Notes: a model not told the origin generated them from the sequence alone. Shown: positions 6,552-16,077, counted from the first letter of the stretch. The stretch: 64,000 nucleotides of DNA from an uncultured Collinsella sp. (GCA_937923795.1 CALDWI010000007.1:89869-153868), one strand, 5' to 3'. Program-made: numbers and translations.

Positions 6552-9329
6552 TTGGCGCGCGGATCTGCACAAAACGCCAAAGGTAATAAGGCCAATAACC
6601 AACCGGCATCTGCTAAGGGTGCCGGTTCCCATCTTCGTGCCAATAAGGGCCACGAGGCCGACTTCGACGATTTTGAGCCGCTGGTCGAGCCCTCGGCCAA
6701 CCGCGATATCGCCGGCGTGGTCATCGCCGTTTTGGCGATTGCGTCCTTCATTGCCGTGATTTCGCCGGCAACAGCGCCCGTGACGGCTGCGGTTGCCGGT
6801 TTCTACCACCTGGGCTTTGGTCTGGGCGCCTACGTGCTGCCGATCGTCATTTTGCTGTTTGCCGCCACACTCTTTTTAGGTGAGGACTCGCCGCTCAACG
6901 CGCGCTCGGTTGCGGGCGGCGCCGTGGTCTTTATCGCCGTCGTCTCCATTCTCTCGCTGATGGTGCCGGGTACGAGCGACTCGTGCGACCCTATGTTCAC
7001 GCCGCAAAATCTGTCCGACTCGGGTGGCTATATCGGTGCGTTTATTGCGAGTGCGCTGCAGAATGCCCTGGGTAAGCCTATCGCGATGGTGGTCCTGTTG
7101 GGTCTGGCCGTCGTTGGTTTTGTCATCATTGGCTTTTCGGTGGGCGGCGTACTGCGCTCTGCCCGCGATCGTGCGGCAGATTTTGCCGAGCGCCGTCGTG
7201 CCGATGTTAACGCGAGCCCGTGGGGTGACGACGAAGCCCTGTCGGTGCCTGGTGTCGCCCGTCCGCATCTGAGCATTCTTCGTCAAAAGGGCTCCGATGC
7301 GGCCGTGACTACGGTTATGGGTAGCGAAGTCGATCCGATTCTGGACGATGAGGACGTGGACGAAGATCCGTTTGTCGACGTGTCTGAGGCCGTGGAGGCC
7401 GAGCGGGCCAAGACAACGCTGTTGCCGCGCCGCCATGCCAAGAAGGGCAAGGCTGCGCCCAAACTCAATACGAGTGAGCCCGACCCGTCTTGGTCCGAGA
7501 GCGAGATTGAGCTCACCGAGGGTGATGACGAGGACGACGAGGCTCCGATTGAGACCGCAAAGACAACTTTGCTGCCGCGTCGCCATGCAAAGCGCGACCA
7601 GGTAACCGGTCAGCTTTCGATGGAAGACGACCCCGATAAGATCGACGAGTCCGAGCCGCCGTTTGCCGTGAATCCTGTCTCGGCAGCACCTCAGATCCCC
7701 GACTTCTTGAAGCATCCCAAGGTTGCCGATGCGCCTGCCTTGAGTGCTGTCGAATCGGCTGCGGCCAGCGATGGGGGAACGGACGGCGGCGCCGCAGATA
7801 ACGAGGGCGAAGAAGAGGACGGCCTCAAACTTCCGCCACTTGAGATTCTGCATGCCAACCCGCAGTCGGCTTCCGCTGCGTCTTCGGACAAGGAGCTGGA
7901 GCAAACTGCCGAGTCGCTGCAGTCGACCCTGCTTGAGTTTGGCCGCAGCGCCCGCGTGGTCGGCTGGATCGCCGGCCCCACGGTGACGACCTTTAAGCTG
8001 CAACCTGGCGAGGGCGAGCGCGTGAGCAAGATTTCGAGCCTCGAGGACGATATCGCTCTTTCGCTCGCAGCTCAGTCGGTTCGTATCTTTGCCCCGATCC
8101 CCGGCACGTCGCTCGTGGGTATCGAGATCCCCAATCGCAAGCGCCAGAACGTCAACCTGGGCGACGTGCTGCCCTATGTGAAGGGCGGTCCGCTCGAGCT
8201 GGCCATCGGTCGCGATGCCGAGGGTACGCCGGTCGTCGCCGACCTCGCCAAGATGCCCCACCTGCTGATCGCCGGCACGACCGGTTCTGGTAAGTCGGTG
8301 ATGATCAACTCCATCATCACGACCCTGCTCATGCGCGCGCTTCCCGAGGACGTTCGCCTGATCATGGTCGACCCCAAACGCGTCGAGCTTGCGGGCTATA
8401 ACGGTCTGCCGCATCTTTACGTGCCTGTAGTGACCGAGCCCAAGCAGGCCGCGAGCGCTCTGCAATGGGCCGTGTCCGAGATGGAGCGTCGCCTGAAGGT
8501 CTTCGAGCGTCTCAATGTACGTAAGATCTCGACCTATAACGAAAAGCAGGCCGCCGGCGAGTTTGAACATTACGATAACCCGCCGCAAAAGATGCCCTAT
8601 CTGGTCATTATCATCGACGAGCTCTCGGACCTGATGATGGTCGCCGGTAAGGATGTCGAGGCCTCGATCGTGCGTATTGCTCAGCTGGGCCGTGCCGCCG
8701 GTATCCACCTTATCGTGGCCACGCAGCGCCCGAGCTCCAACGTGGTGACGGGCCTCATTAAGGCCAACATCACCAACCGCATCGCCTTTAACGTCGCCAC
8801 GGGCATCGACTCGCGCGTCATCATCGACCAGATGGGTGCCGAAAAGCTCACCGGTTTGGGCGACATGCTGTTCTCCAAGGTCGACTGGGGCAAGCCTCGC
8901 CGTATTCAGGGCTGCTTTGTCTCGGACGATGAAATCAACGAGATTGTCGAGTTCGTCAAGTCGCAAAGCGAGCCCGACTACCATGAGGAGATCCTGTCGG
9001 CTGTGGCGCCCGCTTCCATGTCCATGGCGGGTGGCGGCATTGTCCGCACCGGAGTTGCCGAGCCGCAAGACGATGATCCGCTCATTTGGGAAGCCGCCCA
9101 TATTGTGGTGGAATCGCAGCTGGGCTCCACATCTGGCCTGCAACGCCGCCTTAAGGTTGGCTATGCGCGCGCCGGGCGTATTATGGACATGCTGGAAGAA
9201 AAGGGTGTCGTCGGCCCGCCCGACGGTTCCAAGCCGCGCGAGGTCCTATTGGACGAGGAGGGGCTTGCCGCGCTGGAATCTGTCGACGCCGAGATGGCAC
9301 GTGAAGATTGTGAGTTTGGAGGATTCTGA
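6552..9329 (+). CDS. ftsK: DNA translocase FtsK/SpoIIIE
   Basis: Septum-anchored hexameric motor that pumps chromosome ends through the closing septum. The TTG start at 6552 is supported by GGAGGT at 6541-6546, inside the end of rnj. Of 925 residues, about 55-215 contain three to four membrane segments. 220-440 is an acidic, low-complexity linker with a near-duplicated TTLLPRRHAK segment. The motor domain has Walker A GTTGSGKS near 576-583 and Walker B LVIIIDELSDL near 685-695. The end is a winged-helix gamma domain (about 855-920) for recognising polar DNA motifs. The stop overlaps the next start by one base. Confidence 0.95.
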   Translation: MARGSAQNAKGNKANNQPASAKGAGSHLRANKGHEADFDDFEPLVEPSANRDIAGVVIAVLAIASFIAVISPATAPVTAAVAGFYHLGFGLGAYVLPIVILLFAATLFLGEDSPLNARSVAGGAVVFIAVVSILSLMVPGTSDSCDPMFTPQNLSDSGGYIGAFIASALQNALGKPIAMVVLLGLAVVGFVIIGFSVGGVLRSARDRAADFAERRRADVNASPWGDDEALSVPGVARPHLSILRQKGSDAAVTTVMGSEVDPILDDEDVDEDPFVDVSEAVEAERAKTTLLPRRHAKKGKAAPKLNTSEPDPSWSESEIELTEGDDEDDEAPIETAKTTLLPRRHAKRDQVTGQLSMEDDPDKIDESEPPFAVNPVSAAPQIPDFLKHPKVADAPALSAVESAAASDGGTDGGAADNEGEEEDGLKLPPLEILHANPQSASAASSDKELEQTAESLQSTLLEFGRSARVVGWIAGPTVTTFKLQPGEGERVSKISSLEDDIALSLAAQSVRIFAPIPGTSLVGIEIPNRKRQNVNLGDVLPYVKGGPLELAIGRDAEGTPVVADLAKMPHLLIAGTTGSGKSVMINSIITTLLMRALPEDVRLIMVDPKRVELAGYNGLPHLYVPVVTEPKQAASALQWAVSEMERRLKVFERLNVRKISTYNEKQAAGEFEHYDNPPQKMPYLVIIIDELSDLMMVAGKDVEASIVRIAQLGRAAGIHLIVATQRPSSNVVTGLIKANITNRIAFNVATGIDSRVIIDQMGAEKLTGLGDMLFSKVDWGKPRRIQGCFVSDDEINEIVEFVKSQSEPDYHEEILSAVAPASMSMAGGGIVRTGVAEPQDDDPLIWEAAHIVVESQLGSTSGLQRRLKVGYARAGRIMDMLEEKGVVGPPDGSKPREVLLDEEGLAALESVDAEMAREDCEFGGF

Positions 9330-10873
9330 TGGCTGCACGCTTTGGTGACATGCTGCTCGAGCAGCGTCGCCGAATGGGTCTTTCCATTCAGCAGGTCGCC
9401 AACACCATCAAAATCAGGCCGCAGATCATCGAGTTTTTCGAGACCGGTAACTTTGCTTCGATGCCGCCGCGCGGCTATGCGCAGGGCATGATTTCGAGCT
9501 ATGCTCGCTTTTTGGGCCTCAATCCGCGCGAGGTCGTCAATGCCTACTTTGACGACCTGATGGCATACGAACGCGAGACATCGCAGCAGGGCGGTCGTTT
9601 TCAGGACGCCGCCGGCTACGTCAATTCGCGTTCTTCGGTCGATAACGGGCGCTTCCTGATGGTTCAGGGCGGTCGTTCGACCCGCTATGGACAGCGTCCT
9701 CAGCAGGCCGGTTATATTACCGAGACGGGTTCGGGCGAGGAAATTCGCTCACAGCGTGACCGGTTCCGCAGTACGCCGATGCCCGAGGACCGTGCGCTTC
9801 CCGCTGCTCGCGGCGTGGCGCGTGACCCTCGTGCCGGCTACGGCGACGGCGGCTATTCCGATCGCGGTTACCGTGGTGCCTCTACGGGACGCTCTCGCGG
9901 TGGCTATGCGGATGCCGATACCACGCAGGTGACGCCGCGTCTTCGCTCTCAATCACAGCCGTATGGCCAGCGCTCCTCGGCTCCGCGTTCGGGCCAGCGT
10001 GGCTATCAAGGCCGAGGTGAACTTGCGCCCCGCTCGGGTCAGCGCAGCCTTCAGGGCCAGGGTGGCTATCGCGGCCGTTCCGATAGCAATCGTGGTCGTA
10101 TGCCTCAGGGAGGCGGCCGCAGCAGTTCCAGTCGTGGACGCGGCGGATCACGTACTCCTCAAAACAACGGGCTCGATCCGCGTATCGTCTACGCCGGCAT
10201 CGGCGCCGTGGCGCTGCTGCTGATCGTGCTCATCGTGGTGCTCCTGCGTGGCTGCGGCTCCTCGGCGCCCGAGTCGACGCCCGAGACGCCCGTTGCCACC
10301 AAGACGACGACCAAGAAGTCTTCTAAGAAGACCGAAACGGTCGACGAGGACGAAGATACCGATGAGGCGACGGATGAGTCGACCGATTCGGACGCCACCA
10401 AGACGGCCAAGAAGGAAGAGAACGAGGTCACGAAGGTCAAGGTCTCCGTTGCCAAGGGAAAGACCGCGTGGATTGAGGTCAAGGTCGACGGCAAGTCGGT
10501 CTATGGCGCCCAGGCGACTGGCCCCTTTGAGCAGGAGTACACGCCCGAGTCCTCGATCGAGATCACCACGTCCAAGCCTTCCGATGTCACCGTTACCAAG
10601 AACGGTGAAAAGGTCCGTTACGATACCAAGACCTCGGGCGTGGCGCGTGTGACGATCACCGTTCCCAAGAAGGAGACGACTGATTCCGCGAATGGTGAAA
10701 GTTCTGATGGTACCGACACCACCGATGGTACCGACACCACCGATGGTACCGACACCACCGATGGTACCGACACCTCCGACGGTACCGATGCCCAGTCCAC
10801 GGATGGTGCCGTTACCGCAACTGACGGTCAAACGCCCACCGATTCTACCGACTATTCGTACGATAGCTACTAA
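9329..10873 (+). CDS. RodZ-like membrane protein with N-terminal HTH
   Basis: Probable cell-shape or morphogenesis factor of the RodZ type. Of 514 residues, about 3-72 are a Cro/CI-type HTH as in RodZ (GDMLLEQRRRMGLSIQQVA). 80-280 is an unusual basic Arg/Gly/Ser/Gln-rich region with many GYR and GQR motifs. About 284-308 is a single membrane helix (YAGIGAVALLLIVLIVVLL). An acidic Thr/Lys linker and a beta-rich extracytoplasmic domain follow (about 370-450), like the RodZ C-terminal domain. The tail is DGTDTT repeats. It overlaps ftsK by one base with GGAGGA upstream, so it is translationally coupled. The Arg/Gly-rich stretch is not typical of RodZ. Confidence 0.75.
   Translation: MAARFGDMLLEQRRRMGLSIQQVANTIKIRPQIIEFFETGNFASMPPRGYAQGMISSYARFLGLNPREVVNAYFDDLMAYERETSQQGGRFQDAAGYVNSRSSVDNGRFLMVQGGRSTRYGQRPQQAGYITETGSGEEIRSQRDRFRSTPMPEDRALPAARGVARDPRAGYGDGGYSDRGYRGASTGRSRGGYADADTTQVTPRLRSQSQPYGQRSSAPRSGQRGYQGRGELAPRSGQRSLQGQGGYRGRSDSNRGRMPQGGGRSSSSRGRGGSRTPQNNGLDPRIVYAGIGAVALLLIVLIVVLLRGCGSSAPESTPETPVATKTTTKKSSKKTETVDEDEDTDEATDESTDSDATKTAKKEENEVTKVKVSVAKGKTAWIEVKVDGKSVYGAQATGPFEQEYTPESSIEITTSKPSDVTVTKNGEKVRYDTKTSGVARVTITVPKKETTDSANGESSDGTDTTDGTDTTDGTDTTDGTDTSDGTDAQSTDGAVTATDGQTPTDSTDYSYDSY
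10705..10790 (+). repeat. 18-bp tandem repeat inside the RodZ-like gene
   Basis: Four to five nearly identical copies of an 18-bp unit starting GATGGTACCGACACC encode Asp-Gly-Thr-Asp-Thr-Thr. The copies are almost identical at the DNA level, including a repeated KpnI-like GGTACC, so expansion or contraction by slippage is likely and would change only the length of the extracytoplasmic tail. Confidence 0.85.
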
Positions 10874-10899
10874 GCCGCTCGTACGCGAAAGGAAACATC

Positions 10900-11397
10900 A
10901 TGGCTAAAGATTCCAGCTTCGACGTCGTGTCCGAGGTCAACATGCAAGAGGTCGACAACGCCTTCCAGCAGACCACGCGCGAGATTTCCCAGCGCTATGA
11001 CCTTAAGGATTCCGGCGCTACGATTGAGCTTTCGAAGGGCGACAAGCTCTTTACGATCAACGCCCCGGCCGACTTTGTCTCCAAACAGATTGTCGACGTG
11101 CTGAGCTCCAAGCTCATCAAGCGCGGCATCGACCTCAAGGCTGTCTCGTGGGATGCTCCGCAGGCGGCATCGGGCGGCACCGTGCGCGTGCTCGGCCATA
11201 TCGTCGAGGGTATCGACCAGGCGACCGCCAAGAAGATCAACAAGGACATCAAGGACCAAAAGCTCAAGGTCAAGGTGACCATCGAGGCCGACAAACTGCG
11301 TGTTTCCTCTGCTTCGAAGGATGCGTTGCAGACCGTGATCCAGTTCCTGCGCGACCAGGACTACGGCCAGCCGCTGCAGTTCACCAACTACCGCTAA
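10900..11397 (+). CDS. yajQ: YajQ-family nucleotide-binding protein
   Basis: Small cytoplasmic protein of the YajQ/UPF0234 family; members bind nucleotides and some act as cyclic di-GMP effectors. The 165-residue product matches the family from SSFDVVSEVNMQEVDNAF through ISQRYDLKDSGATIEL to the C-terminal IQFLRDQDYGQPLQFTNYR, and has normal length. GAAAGG lies 10-15 nt upstream of the ATG. It sits between the RodZ-like gene and rimO, all on the same strand with gaps under 30 bp. Its physiological role here is not evident from context. Confidence 0.93.
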   Translation: MAKDSSFDVVSEVNMQEVDNAFQQTTREISQRYDLKDSGATIELSKGDKLFTINAPADFVSKQIVDVLSSKLIKRGIDLKAVSWDAPQAASGGTVRVLGHIVEGIDQATAKKINKDIKDQKLKVKVTIEADKLRVSSASKDALQTVIQFLRDQDYGQPLQFTNYR

Positions 11398-11424
11398 TAT
11401 CAATCGAAAGGACTGCTCTCCAAC

Positions 11425-12774
11425 ATGGATACACCGTTGGGCTCCGTGCTCTACATCACCCTCGGGTGCGCTAAGAACGAGGTTGACACCGACCGCATGC
11501 GTTCTCTTTTGACCGCCGCGGGCTACGAGGAGGCATTTGACCCGCAGGATGCCGATATCGCCATCGTCAATACTTGCTCGTTCCTCGCCTCCGCAACGTC
11601 CGAGAGCATCGAGACCACGCTCGAGCTCGCCAACGAGGTTCAGGACGGCGTTCGTTCTTGCCCCATCGTCATGTGCGGCTGCGTGCCGTCGCGCTATGGC
11701 GATGACCTGCCTGACGAGCTGCCCGAGGTCGCTGCCTTTGTGAAGGCCGACGAGGAAGACGGCATCGTGGCGGTCATCGATGGCGTGCTGGGTGTCGAGC
11801 GTGAGATTGCAGCCTATATCCCGCAGGTCAAACGTACCGTCGAGGGTGCTGTCGCCTACGTCAAGATTTCCGATGGCTGCAACCGCTTCTGCAGCTTCTG
11901 CATGATTCCCTACATCCGCGGCCGCTATCATTCGCGCAATGCCGAGAGCATCATCTCCGAGGTGCGCGACCTGGTTGCCGGCGGTGTGCGCGAAATCGTG
12001 CTGATCGGCCAGGACACGGGCATCTGGGGTACCGACTTTGCCGACGAGGACGTCGCCGATGGCTCGCCGCGCAATCTGGCGCAGCTGCTGCGTGCCGTCG
12101 CCGAGGCCGTGCGCCCGCACAACGTCTGGGTCCGCGTGCTCTATCTGCAGCCCGAGGGCATGACTGACGAACTCATCGAGACGATTCGCGATACGCCCGA
12201 GGTGCTGCCCTATATCGATATTCCCGTGCAGCACTGCGACGCGCGCATTCTCAAGGCCATGCGTCGCTCCGGTTCGCGCCAGGAGCTCGAGGGTCTGTTC
12301 CGCGACCTTCGCGAGCGTATCCCCGGCATCGTGATCCGTTCCACGGCCATGGTCGGCTTCCCGACCGAGACCGACGACGAGTTCCGCGACCTTATCGACT
12401 TTATGGATGCCGTCGGCTTTGACTACACGAGCGTCTTTGCCTACTCGCAGGAGGAGGGCAGCCTGGCCGCTAAGATGGAGGGTCAGGTCGACGAAGAGGT
12501 CAAGCTCGAGCGCGCCCAGGAGGCCATGGACCTGGCCGAGTCGCTCGGTTTTGCCGCCACTGCCGCACATGTGGGCGAGCGCGCCCAGGTAATCGTCGAC
12601 GGTATCGAAGAGACCGAGGGCGGCGCCGAGCTGATCGGCCATGCCTGGTTCCAGGCGCCCGATTCCGATGGCGCGGTGCATCTGGACGCCAGCGAGGCGT
12701 CCGTGGGCGATATTCTGATCGTCGAGTTTACCGATAGCTTCTGCTATGAGCTTATCGGTCATGTTGTGGAGTAG
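11425..12774 (+). CDS. rimO: Ribosomal protein S12 methylthiotransferase RimO
   Basis: Radical-SAM enzyme that adds a methylthio group to a conserved Asp of ribosomal protein S12. The 449 residues comprise an N-terminal UPF0004 domain with its three cluster cysteines (LGCAKNEVD, NTCSFLAS, MCGCVPSRY), the radical-SAM motif CNRFCSFC near residue 152-159, and a C-terminal TRAM domain. RimO rather than MiaB is indicated by LGCAKNEVD, where MiaB has a GCQMN motif; the true miaB is at 19404. pgsA follows after 9 bp, as in many Gram-positive genomes. Confidence 0.94.
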   Translation: MDTPLGSVLYITLGCAKNEVDTDRMRSLLTAAGYEEAFDPQDADIAIVNTCSFLASATSESIETTLELANEVQDGVRSCPIVMCGCVPSRYGDDLPDELPEVAAFVKADEEDGIVAVIDGVLGVEREIAAYIPQVKRTVEGAVAYVKISDGCNRFCSFCMIPYIRGRYHSRNAESIISEVRDLVAGGVREIVLIGQDTGIWGTDFADEDVADGSPRNLAQLLRAVAEAVRPHNVWVRVLYLQPEGMTDELIETIRDTPEVLPYIDIPVQHCDARILKAMRRSGSRQELEGLFRDLRERIPGIVIRSTAMVGFPTETDDEFRDLIDFMDAVGFDYTSVFAYSQEEGSLAAKMEGQVDEEVKLERAQEAMDLAESLGFAATAAHVGERAQVIVDGIEETEGGAELIGHAWFQAPDSDGAVHLDASEASVGDILIVEFTDSFCYELIGHVVE

Positions 12775-12783
12775 GAGAGCGTC

Positions 12784-13422
12784 GTGGCAAACGAGAGCAA
12801 TAAGGAACTGACGAGTGTCTGGACGCCCGCCAACATCGTGACGTGCGTTCGCATCGTCTTTATCCCGGTGTTCATGATCGTCTCGGCCCTGTCTCACACG
12901 AGTGTTGCCGGTACGGATTGGAGCACCTTCGACGGCCCGCTCGCCGCCGCTGCCTTCATTCTGTATGTGATCCTGTCGTGCACCGATAAGGTCGACGGTT
13001 ATCTGGCGCGTTCGCGCAACGAGATCACCGACTTCGGTAAATTCTTGGACCCCATCGCCGATAAGCTGCTCGTGTTCTCGGCCCTGCTGCTGTTCTTGGA
13101 TTTTGGCGCGGTGACCGTGTGGTCCGTGTTCATTATCCTGTTCCGTGAGCTTCTGGTGAGCGCCCTTCGCATGGTCGCGAGTGCGGCCGGTGTGGTCGTT
13201 GCGGCCGATAAGCTCGGCAAGTACAAGACGGCAACCACGATGGTCTCCATCTGCGGTTACCTGTGCGTTTTTGCTATGGCCGGCTTGCACCTTGGCCCGG
13301 TGGCGCTGACGCTCGGCATCTACTCGGTGTCGCGCTTCCTGTACGCCGTTGCCGTTGTCCTGACCGTTATCTCGGGCGCCCAGTACTTCTGGAACTGCCG
13401 CAAGATCGTCTTTTCGGTCTAG
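12784..13422 (+). CDS. pgsA: CDP-diacylglycerol--glycerol-3-phosphate 3-phosphatidyltransferase
   Basis: Membrane enzyme for the committed step of phosphatidylglycerol synthesis. The 212-residue product starts at GTG 12784, with GGAGAG just upstream at the rimO end. The CDP-alcohol phosphatidyltransferase signature DG-x2-AR-x8-G-x3-D-x3-D is visible as DGYLARSRNEITDFG then KFLDPIADK, near residues 77-100, among four to five membrane segments. The order pgsA - cinA - recA is classical in Gram-positives. A second member of the superfamily lies at 33630-34334. Confidence 0.92.
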   Translation: MANESNKELTSVWTPANIVTCVRIVFIPVFMIVSALSHTSVAGTDWSTFDGPLAAAAFILYVILSCTDKVDGYLARSRNEITDFGKFLDPIADKLLVFSALLLFLDFGAVTVWSVFIILFRELLVSALRMVASAAGVVVAADKLGKYKTATTMVSICGYLCVFAMAGLHLGPVALTLGIYSVSRFLYAVAVVLTVISGAQYFWNCRKIVFSV

Positions 13423-13436
13423 GTCCTGGTGGGTAT

Positions 13437-13967
13437 ATGACGGACTCTTTTGAGCAGATTTCCGCACATAACGAGGAGCTGGCGCGTGATATTGTCGAGC
13501 GCGCGAGCGCTCGGGGCGTGACGGTTTCGACGGCTGAGTCGCTGACGGCGGGTATGATCGCCTCGACGATTGCCGATATCCCGGGCGCCTCGGCGGTGCT
13601 GCGTGGCGGTGCGGTGACCTATTGCGATGAGATTAAGCATCGTGTTCTTGGTGTTGAGCAGGAGACGCTCGACCGCTATACCGCGGTGTCGCATCAGACC
13701 GCGCGCGAGATGGCGGTGGGTTCGCTGGAGCTGTACCAGAGCGATATTGCAGTGAGCGCAACGGGTTATGCCGGCCCCGGCGGTGGCACTGAGGACGATC
13801 CGGCGGGCACTTTCTATATTGGCTGGGCGCATCGTTCCGCCGATGGGGGCGTGCCGGTCGTGGACTCTGTGCGCTGCCACTATGAGGGCGACCGTTCGTG
13901 TGTTCGTGCCCATGCGGTCGCGGAGGCATTGGGGCGCATTGCCCTTGTGCTCAACTCTATGGAATAG
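13437..13967 (+). CDS. CinA C-terminal domain protein (nicotinamide-nucleotide amidohydrolase type)
   Basis: The 176-residue product corresponds only to the C-terminal PncC-type domain of CinA, which deamidates NMN; the N-terminal molybdopterin-binding-like domain is absent. Motifs: AESLTAGMIAS near residue 33, GGAVTYCDEIKHRVLGV near 60, and the loop SATGYAGPGGGTEDDPAG near 105. The ATG at 13437 is preferred because the longer in-frame extension overlaps the 3' end of pgsA without family similarity. It sits upstream of recA as in many Firmicutes and Actinobacteria. Confidence 0.9.
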   Translation: MTDSFEQISAHNEELARDIVERASARGVTVSTAESLTAGMIASTIADIPGASAVLRGGAVTYCDEIKHRVLGVEQETLDRYTAVSHQTAREMAVGSLELYQSDIAVSATGYAGPGGGTEDDPAGTFYIGWAHRSADGGVPVVDSVRCHYEGDRSCVRAHAVAEALGRIALVLNSME

Positions 13968-13974
13968 ACATGTT

Positions 13975-13998
13975 TTAAGGGGCCTCCGAGCCCCTTAA
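13975..13998 (+). terminator. hairpin after the cinA-type gene
   Basis: TTAAGGGGC and GCCCCTTAA form nine pairs around CTCCGA; only a short T-run follows. Likely a weak terminator isolating recA from its upstream neighbours. Confidence 0.55.
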
Positions 13999-14095
13999 TT
14001 GTGGAGATAGGGACCTCCGGCGAATTTTATCTTTGTGCAGGTAGTTGTCGTATTTTTCCTCGCCATGATTTTCTTGGTTCGCCTGCGGTCAAGCA

Positions 14096-14131
14096 TTTGG
14101 TCAGTGTTTGGTCGGCGTTTGGTTGGGTTTT
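14096..14131 (+). repeat. 11-bp-period TTTGGT repeat upstream of recA
   Basis: TTTGGTCAGTG, TTTGGTCGGCG and TTTGGTTGGG follow one another directly, then TTTTGG, ending about 35 bp before the recA -35 box. The period is close to one helical turn, so the T-runs lie on one DNA face. Function unknown; a phased protein site or an upstream promoter element is possible. Confidence 0.5.
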
Positions 14132-14165
14132 GGAAAGACCGCCTGCATATGATTGGCCTGAACGG

Positions 14166-14194
14166 TTGACCACGAACAGCCGTTCGTTTATTAT
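14166..14194 (+). promoter_or_regulatory. recA promoter with SOS (LexA) box in the spacer
   Basis: TTGACC (14166-14171) and TATTAT (14189-14194) are separated by 17 bp. The spacer contains CGAAC-AGCC-GTTCG at 14173-14186, a perfect palindromic LexA site of the Gram-positive type. Bound LexA would block RNA polymerase directly. lexA itself is at 23696-24340. Confidence 0.92.
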
Positions 14195-14224
14195 CGATGC
14201 AGGTTGTTAAGAGGAGGGCTATTC

Positions 14225-15373
14225 ATGGCCAAGAATTCAGGTCCCGTACGTACCGTTCATGCTCGCACGACGGGTAAAGAGCGCGATGAGATGATCGCCA
14301 CCACCAAGGCCGAGATCGAGAAGAAATTCGGCCAGGGTTCCATCATGAGGTACGGCGACGGTGGTCCCGAGCTCGAGGTCGAGGCCATTCCCACGGGCGC
14401 CCTGGCCCTCGATGCCGCGCTGGGTATCGGCGGCGTGCCGCGCGGCCGTATCGTCGAGATTTACGGTCCTGAGTCCTCCGGTAAGACGACGCTTTCGCTC
14501 GAGATCCTGGCCGAGGCCCAGGCAATGGGTGGCGTTGTGGCATTTATCGATGCCGAGCACGCGCTTGATCCCACGTATGCCGCGCGCATCGGCGTGGATA
14601 TCGACGAGGTGCTCATTTCCCAGCCCGATACGGGCGAGCAGGCGCTCGAGATTGTTGACATGCTCGTGCGTTCCGGCGCCATCGATGCCATCGTCGTCGA
14701 CTCCGTCGCCGCGCTGACCCCGCGTGCCGAGATCGAGGGAGAAATCGGCGATACTACGGTCGGTCTTCAGGCTCGCCTGATGAGCCAGGCGCTCCGCAAG
14801 CTCGCCGGCTCGCTGTCCAAGTCCAACACGACGTGCATCTTCATTAACCAGCTGCGTGAGAAGATCGGCGTCATGTTCGGCAACCCCGAGACTACGACGG
14901 GCGGCCGCGCCCTTAAGTTCTTCTCTTCGGTGCGTATCGACATTCGCCGTATCGACAGCATTAAGCTTAAGGACGAGGTTATCGGTAACCGCGTGCGCGC
15001 CAAGGTCGTTAAGAACAAGGTGGCAGCTCCGTTCCGTTCTGCTGAGTTCGACATCATGTACGGTACGGGCATCTCCAAGGAGGGCTCGATTCTGGACATG
15101 GCTGTCGAGTGCGGCATCTGCAAGAAGATGGGCTCCTGGTTTGCCTATGGCGAGGACAAGCTCGGCAACGGTCGCGAGGCCGCCAAGGCGTTCCTGCGCG
15201 AACACCCCGATTGCGCTGACGAGATTGAGCATAAGGTCCGCCTTGCCTGCGGACTTGAGTTTGATGACGATGCTCCGTCCGAGGTCGAGCTGACCGATCA
15301 GCCTGCGCCTGAGGAGTTTGACGAGCTTTACGCCATCGATGGTTCCGCCATGCTCGATGATGACGACGAGTAG
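14225..15373 (+). CDS. recA: Recombinase RecA
   Basis: ATP-dependent strand-exchange protein and coprotease for LexA. The 382-residue product has Walker [10 protein letters not shown] at 81-89, the L2 region [14 protein letters not shown] near 220, and an acidic C-terminus ending DDDDE. The ATG at 14225 has GAGGAGGG upstream; it gives an N-terminal extension of about 20 residues over the E. coli protein, common in actinobacteria. recX begins 11 bp after the stop. Expression should be SOS-controlled through the box at 14173. Confidence 0.97.
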   Translation: MAKNSGPVRTVHARTTGKERDEMIATTKAEIEKKFGQGSIMRYGDGGPELEVEAIPTGALALDAALGIGGVPRGRIVEIYGPESSGKTTLSLEILAEAQAMGGVVAFIDAEHALDPTYAARIGVDIDEVLISQPDTGEQALEIVDMLVRSGAIDAIVVDSVAALTPRAEIEGEIGDTTVGLQARLMSQALRKLAGSLSKSNTTCIFINQLREKIGVMFGNPETTTGGRALKFFSSVRIDIRRIDSIKLKDEVIGNRVRAKVVKNKVAAPFRSAEFDIMYGTGISKEGSILDMAVECGICKKMGSWFAYGEDKLGNGREAAKAFLREHPDCADEIEHKVRLACGLEFDDDAPSEVELTDQPAPEEFDELYAIDGSAMLDDDDE

Positions 15374-15384
15374 CGGTTACGCTC

Positions 15385-16077
15385 ATGTCGTATACGGTGA
15401 CCGAGGCCACGGTCGTCTTTCCCGATAAGATGGCGGCCTCCTCGTTCTCGAGCGGGTATGTGTCCAAAAAGCCTTGCGCACATATCGATTGTGAGCTTGA
15501 GGGCGGTTTTGAGCGGTCCATTTGGATTCCCGTGCGGGTCGCGCGCCTGTATGTCAAAAATCGCCCCGATCTGCCCTGCGATTGGGATAACTTTCGTGAG
15601 GCGGTGCAGCTCATCGAGCGTAAATGTGCGCTTACCATGGTGACCGAGATGTTATCGCGCCGCGACCATGCGACGGGTGAGGTCCGTGACAAGCTGGCTC
15701 GCTACGGCTTTCACCAGCCCGCGATCGATTTCGCCGTCGAGCGCGCCACCGAGTATCACTTTTTAGACGAGAACCGCTTTTGCTCGTACTTTATCGAGGA
15801 GCGCAAGCGGCGCGGTTGGGGACAGCGCAAAATCGAGACCGAGCTCAAGCGCCGTCATGTCGTGCTCGATGACATTCCCGGTTATCCCGAGGATTATTTT
15901 GCTGTCGTAGACGATTTGACGCGTGCGTCAGCCCTGCTCGCCAAGCGGCGTGTTCCAGAGACGCGCGGATTCGAAAAACTGGTTCGGTTTTTGATGGGCA
16001 AGGGCTTCTCGTATCACATCGCCGCCGATGCCGTTAAGGCACGTCTCGATGCCGAACGCGAGGAATGTGCGGTTTAG
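15385..16077 (+). CDS. recX: Regulatory protein RecX
   Basis: Modulator that binds RecA filaments and limits their activity. The 230-residue product has three RecX three-helix repeats in the C-terminal two thirds: around LSRRDHATGEVRDKLARYGF (residues 90-110), YHFLDENRFCSYFIEERKR with GWGQRKIETELKRR (120-155), and LVRFLMGKGFSYHIAADAV (195-215). The N-terminal 75 residues are a basic beta-rich extension, as in other actinobacterial RecX. It is 11 bp from recA, so co-transcribed and SOS-controlled with it. Confidence 0.92.
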   Translation: MSYTVTEATVVFPDKMAASSFSSGYVSKKPCAHIDCELEGGFERSIWIPVRVARLYVKNRPDLPCDWDNFREAVQLIERKCALTMVTEMLSRRDHATGEVRDKLARYGFHQPAIDFAVERATEYHFLDENRFCSYFIEERKRRGWGQRKIETELKRRHVVLDDIPGYPEDYFAVVDDLTRASALLAKRRVPETRGFEKLVRFLMGKGFSYHIAADAVKARLDAEREECAV

